Positions 62,275 to 64,000 of a DNA stretch of 64,000 nt are shown here, one piece after another; the stretch's first letter is position 1; each line of letters starts with the position of its first letter. Source of the stretch: Corallincola platygyrae (GTDB taxonomy: Bacteria > Pseudomonadota > Gammaproteobacteria > Enterobacterales > Neiellaceae). The stretch is taken from NCBI RefSeq assembly GCF_039544265.1, contig NZ_BAABLI010000033.1, positions 59,745 through 123,744 of the forward strand, given 5' to 3'. The notes below the pieces were generated by a model. The model made no database searches. It saw nothing but the letters and a program-made list of their open reading frames with translations, and was not told where the DNA came from. Made by a program: the position numbers and the translations under genes.

Positions 62275-62937
62275 TTGAGTAGCACCTCCCTTATCTTCAA
62301 ACAACTCGGCCTGCGTCCCTATCAAGAGATATGGGAAGCAATGCGGACATTTACCGATACCCGGGATGAATCCACCACAGATGAAATCTGGCTGGTGGAA
62401 CACCCTCCGGTGTTTACCCAGGGCCAGGCTGGTAAAGCTGAGCACCTGCTCGCGCCGGGGGATATTCCCGTGATTCAGGTCGATCGCGGAGGCCAGGTCA
62501 CCTACCACGGCCCCGGTCAACAGGTTGCCTACATTCTATTGGACCTGCGCCGCCGCAAATTGGGGGTAAGAGAGTTAGTGACCCTGATTGAGGAAGCTAT
62601 CGTCGATACACTCAATTATTGGCAGATAGAGAGCTACCCCAAACCGGATGCGCCAGGTGTATATGTCTATGGCGATAAGATCGCGTCGCTTGGACTTCGT
62701 ATCCGTAAAGGCTGTTCATTTCATGGTCTGGCGTTGAACGTAAATATGGACCTATCGCCTTTTCAGCGGATAAACCCCTGTGGTTACGAAGGACTGCTGA
62801 TGACCCAGAGCGCCAACCTGGGTGGTGCAAAGAGCCTGGCAGAGCTGCAGCCCGTACTAATAGAAAAATTGACACAGAAGCTGGGTGAAACCAGCGATCA
62901 GATTGCCGTAATAGACGAGTCAAACAGTTATGAGTGA
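62275..62937 (+). CDS. lipB: Octanoyltransferase LipB
   Basis: LipB moves octanoyl from acyl-carrier protein to lipoyl domains. The 220-residue protein has RGGQVTYHGPGQ near 71-82 and the catalytic pair K135 (YGDKIASLG) and C169 (NPCGYEG), the same numbering as the E. coli enzyme. The TTG start is taken because it fits family length; no strong ribosome site is seen before it. Overlaps lipA by 8 bases. Confidence 0.95.
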   Translation: MSSTSLIFKQLGLRPYQEIWEAMRTFTDTRDESTTDEIWLVEHPPVFTQGQAGKAEHLLAPGDIPVIQVDRGGQVTYHGPGQQVAYILLDLRRRKLGVRELVTLIEEAIVDTLNYWQIESYPKPDAPGVYVYGDKIASLGLRIRKGCSFHGLALNVNMDLSPFQRINPCGYEGLLMTQSANLGGAKSLAELQPVLIEKLTQKLGETSDQIAVIDESNSYE

Positions 62938-63898
62938 TAAACCACGCCGCCTTGAAGCAGGCGTCAAGCTTCGTGATGCCGACAAAATGGCACTGATCCC
63001 GGTAAAAGTTGTACCTACAGAGAAGGAAGATATGCTGAGAAAGCCTTCCTGGATGAAGGTAAAACTGCCAGCCTCCAGCCAGCGTATCGAAGAGATCAAA
63101 GGGGCAATGCGCTCCCACGGGTTGCACTCAGTGTGTGAAGAAGCCTCCTGCCCTAACCTGCCGGAATGTTTTAACCACGGTACAGCCACCTTTATGATCA
63201 TGGGTGCCATCTGCACCCGTCGCTGCCCGTTCTGCGATGTAGGCCACGGTAAACCGCTGCCATTGGACCCGGAAGAGCCAAAGAAACTGGCTGAAACCAT
63301 TGCAGATATGAAGCTTAAGTATGTTGTGATCACCTCCGTCGACCGAGATGACCTGCGTGATGGTGGTGCTCAACACTTTGCCGACTGCGTCCGTGAGATC
63401 CGGGCTCTAAGCCCTAACATCAAGATCGAAATCCTGGTGCCCGACTTCCGTGGCCGTATGGATAAGGCACTGGAAGCGCTGGGTACTGCCCCACCGGATG
63501 TATTCAACCACAACCTGGAAACGGCTCCACGCCTCTATAAGCAGGCAAGACCTGGTGCTGACTACAAGTGGTCACTCACCCTGCTGAAGCGCTTTGGTGA
63601 AATGTTCCCTGACGTACCCACCAAGTCGGGCCTGATGGTGGGGTTAGGCGAAACCAATGACGAGATCCTCGAAGTGATGCGGGATCTGCGCGAACATAAT
63701 GTGACCATGCTGACCGTTGGACAGTATCTGCAGCCTAGCCGTCATCACCTGCGCGTAGAGCGCTATGTTCACCCAGACGAGTTCAGCATGTTCCGTGAAG
63801 AGGCCGGCGAAATGGGCTTCGACCATGCCGCATGTGGCCCGCTGGTGCGCTCCAGCTACCATGCCGACAGACAAGCCGCAGGCGAAGAGGTTAAGTAA
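62930..63898 (+). CDS. lipA: Lipoyl synthase LipA
   Basis: LipA inserts two sulfurs into octanoyl chains to make lipoate. The 322-residue radical SAM enzyme has the auxiliary cluster cysteines C69, C74, C80 and the radical-SAM cysteines C95, C99, C102 (CTRRCPFC). Length fits the E. coli protein (321). It is followed by two terminator hairpins. Confidence 0.97.
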   Translation: MSDKPRRLEAGVKLRDADKMALIPVKVVPTEKEDMLRKPSWMKVKLPASSQRIEEIKGAMRSHGLHSVCEEASCPNLPECFNHGTATFMIMGAICTRRCPFCDVGHGKPLPLDPEEPKKLAETIADMKLKYVVITSVDRDDLRDGGAQHFADCVREIRALSPNIKIEILVPDFRGRMDKALEALGTAPPDVFNHNLETAPRLYKQARPGADYKWSLTLLKRFGEMFPDVPTKSGLMVGLGETNDEILEVMRDLREHNVTMLTVGQYLQPSRHHLRVERYVHPDEFSMFREEAGEMGFDHAACGPLVRSSYHADRQAAGEEVK

Positions 63899-63929
63899 CC
63901 ACAGCTTCTCCTCGTTCAAAGTAAATAAT

Positions 63930-63981
63930 CCACCTGCATAGCAGGTGGCTTTGCTTTTGGGCACCCTATAAGGGTGCTTTT
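63930..63981 (+). terminator. Two tandem terminators after lipA
   Basis: The first hairpin CCACCTGC/GCAGGTGG has loop ATA and is followed by CTTTGCTTTT. The second, GCACCCT/AGGGTGC, also has loop ATA and is followed by TTTTCTG. Together they should block read-through from lipA. Confidence 0.75.
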
Positions 63982-64000
63982 CTGCTTTAACTAACTCCTA

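Overview
The window is a chromosomal stretch of a gammaproteobacterium. About 94% of it codes for protein. It has bacterial 70S ribosomal, tRNA and cell-wall genes, and its gene order closely matches two separate E. coli neighbourhoods: hemA-prfA-prmC-sirB-kdsA / lolB-ispE-prs, and ubiF-tRNAs-miaB-ybeZ-ybeY-corC-lnt-leuS-lptE-holA-nadD-rsfS-rlmH-mrdA-mrdB-rlpA-dacA-ybeD-lipB-lipA. A long CTC-type L25 between prs and pth, a tRNA-Gln between ispE and prs, and the DUF2789, DUF3549, syd, queF, xni and rlmM genes point to a marine Alteromonadales/Oceanospirillales-type organism. The genus cannot be fixed from the sequence alone. I see no insertion sequence, prophage, CRISPR array or other sign of recent transfer.

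Layout. 1-6.5 kb: translation start-up genes on the minus strand (pyrH fragment, tsf, rpsB), then map-glnD-dapD on the plus strand. 6.5-9.5 kb: maltose outer-membrane genes lamB-malM behind a CRP-type promoter. 9.5-14.1 kb: truC-yqcC and a set of small, poorly known conserved genes with syd and queF. 14.2-23.6 kb: a signalling-flavoured block: a TPR protein with a degenerate GGDEF-like domain, an intact diguanylate cyclase, ppnN, xni, an SDR enzyme, a degenerate HD-GYP/HDOD protein and an unknown cysteine-containing membrane protein. 23.5-32 kb: ten minus-strand genes in tight array from hemA down to rlmM. 32.1-37.3 kb: lolB-ispE-tRNA-Gln-prs-rplY-pth-ychF. 37.4-40.6 kb: an acetyltransferase, an unknown secreted protein and an M61 peptidase. 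40.8-43.4 kb: tRNA Met-Leu-Gln-Gln, ubiF and two small exported proteins. 43.6-63.9 kb: miaB through lipA, covering tRNA modification, rRNA maturation, lipoprotein acylation, LPS export, NAD synthesis, the elongasome peptidoglycan genes and lipoate synthesis.

Most genes are core functions and I found no convincing wholly new multi-gene system. The parts most worth attention are the block with two catalytically degenerate cyclic-di-GMP-type proteins around an intact cyclase, the regulatory architecture upstream of lamB, several long inverted repeats placed at gene ends or promoters, and the unknown exported proteins. Several likely start codons differ from the longest open frame (rpsB, yqcC, lolB, ispE, pth, the 22.8 kb membrane protein, ubiF, phoH, lnt, mrdA, mltB, ybeD). 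The chosen starts are explained in each entry.
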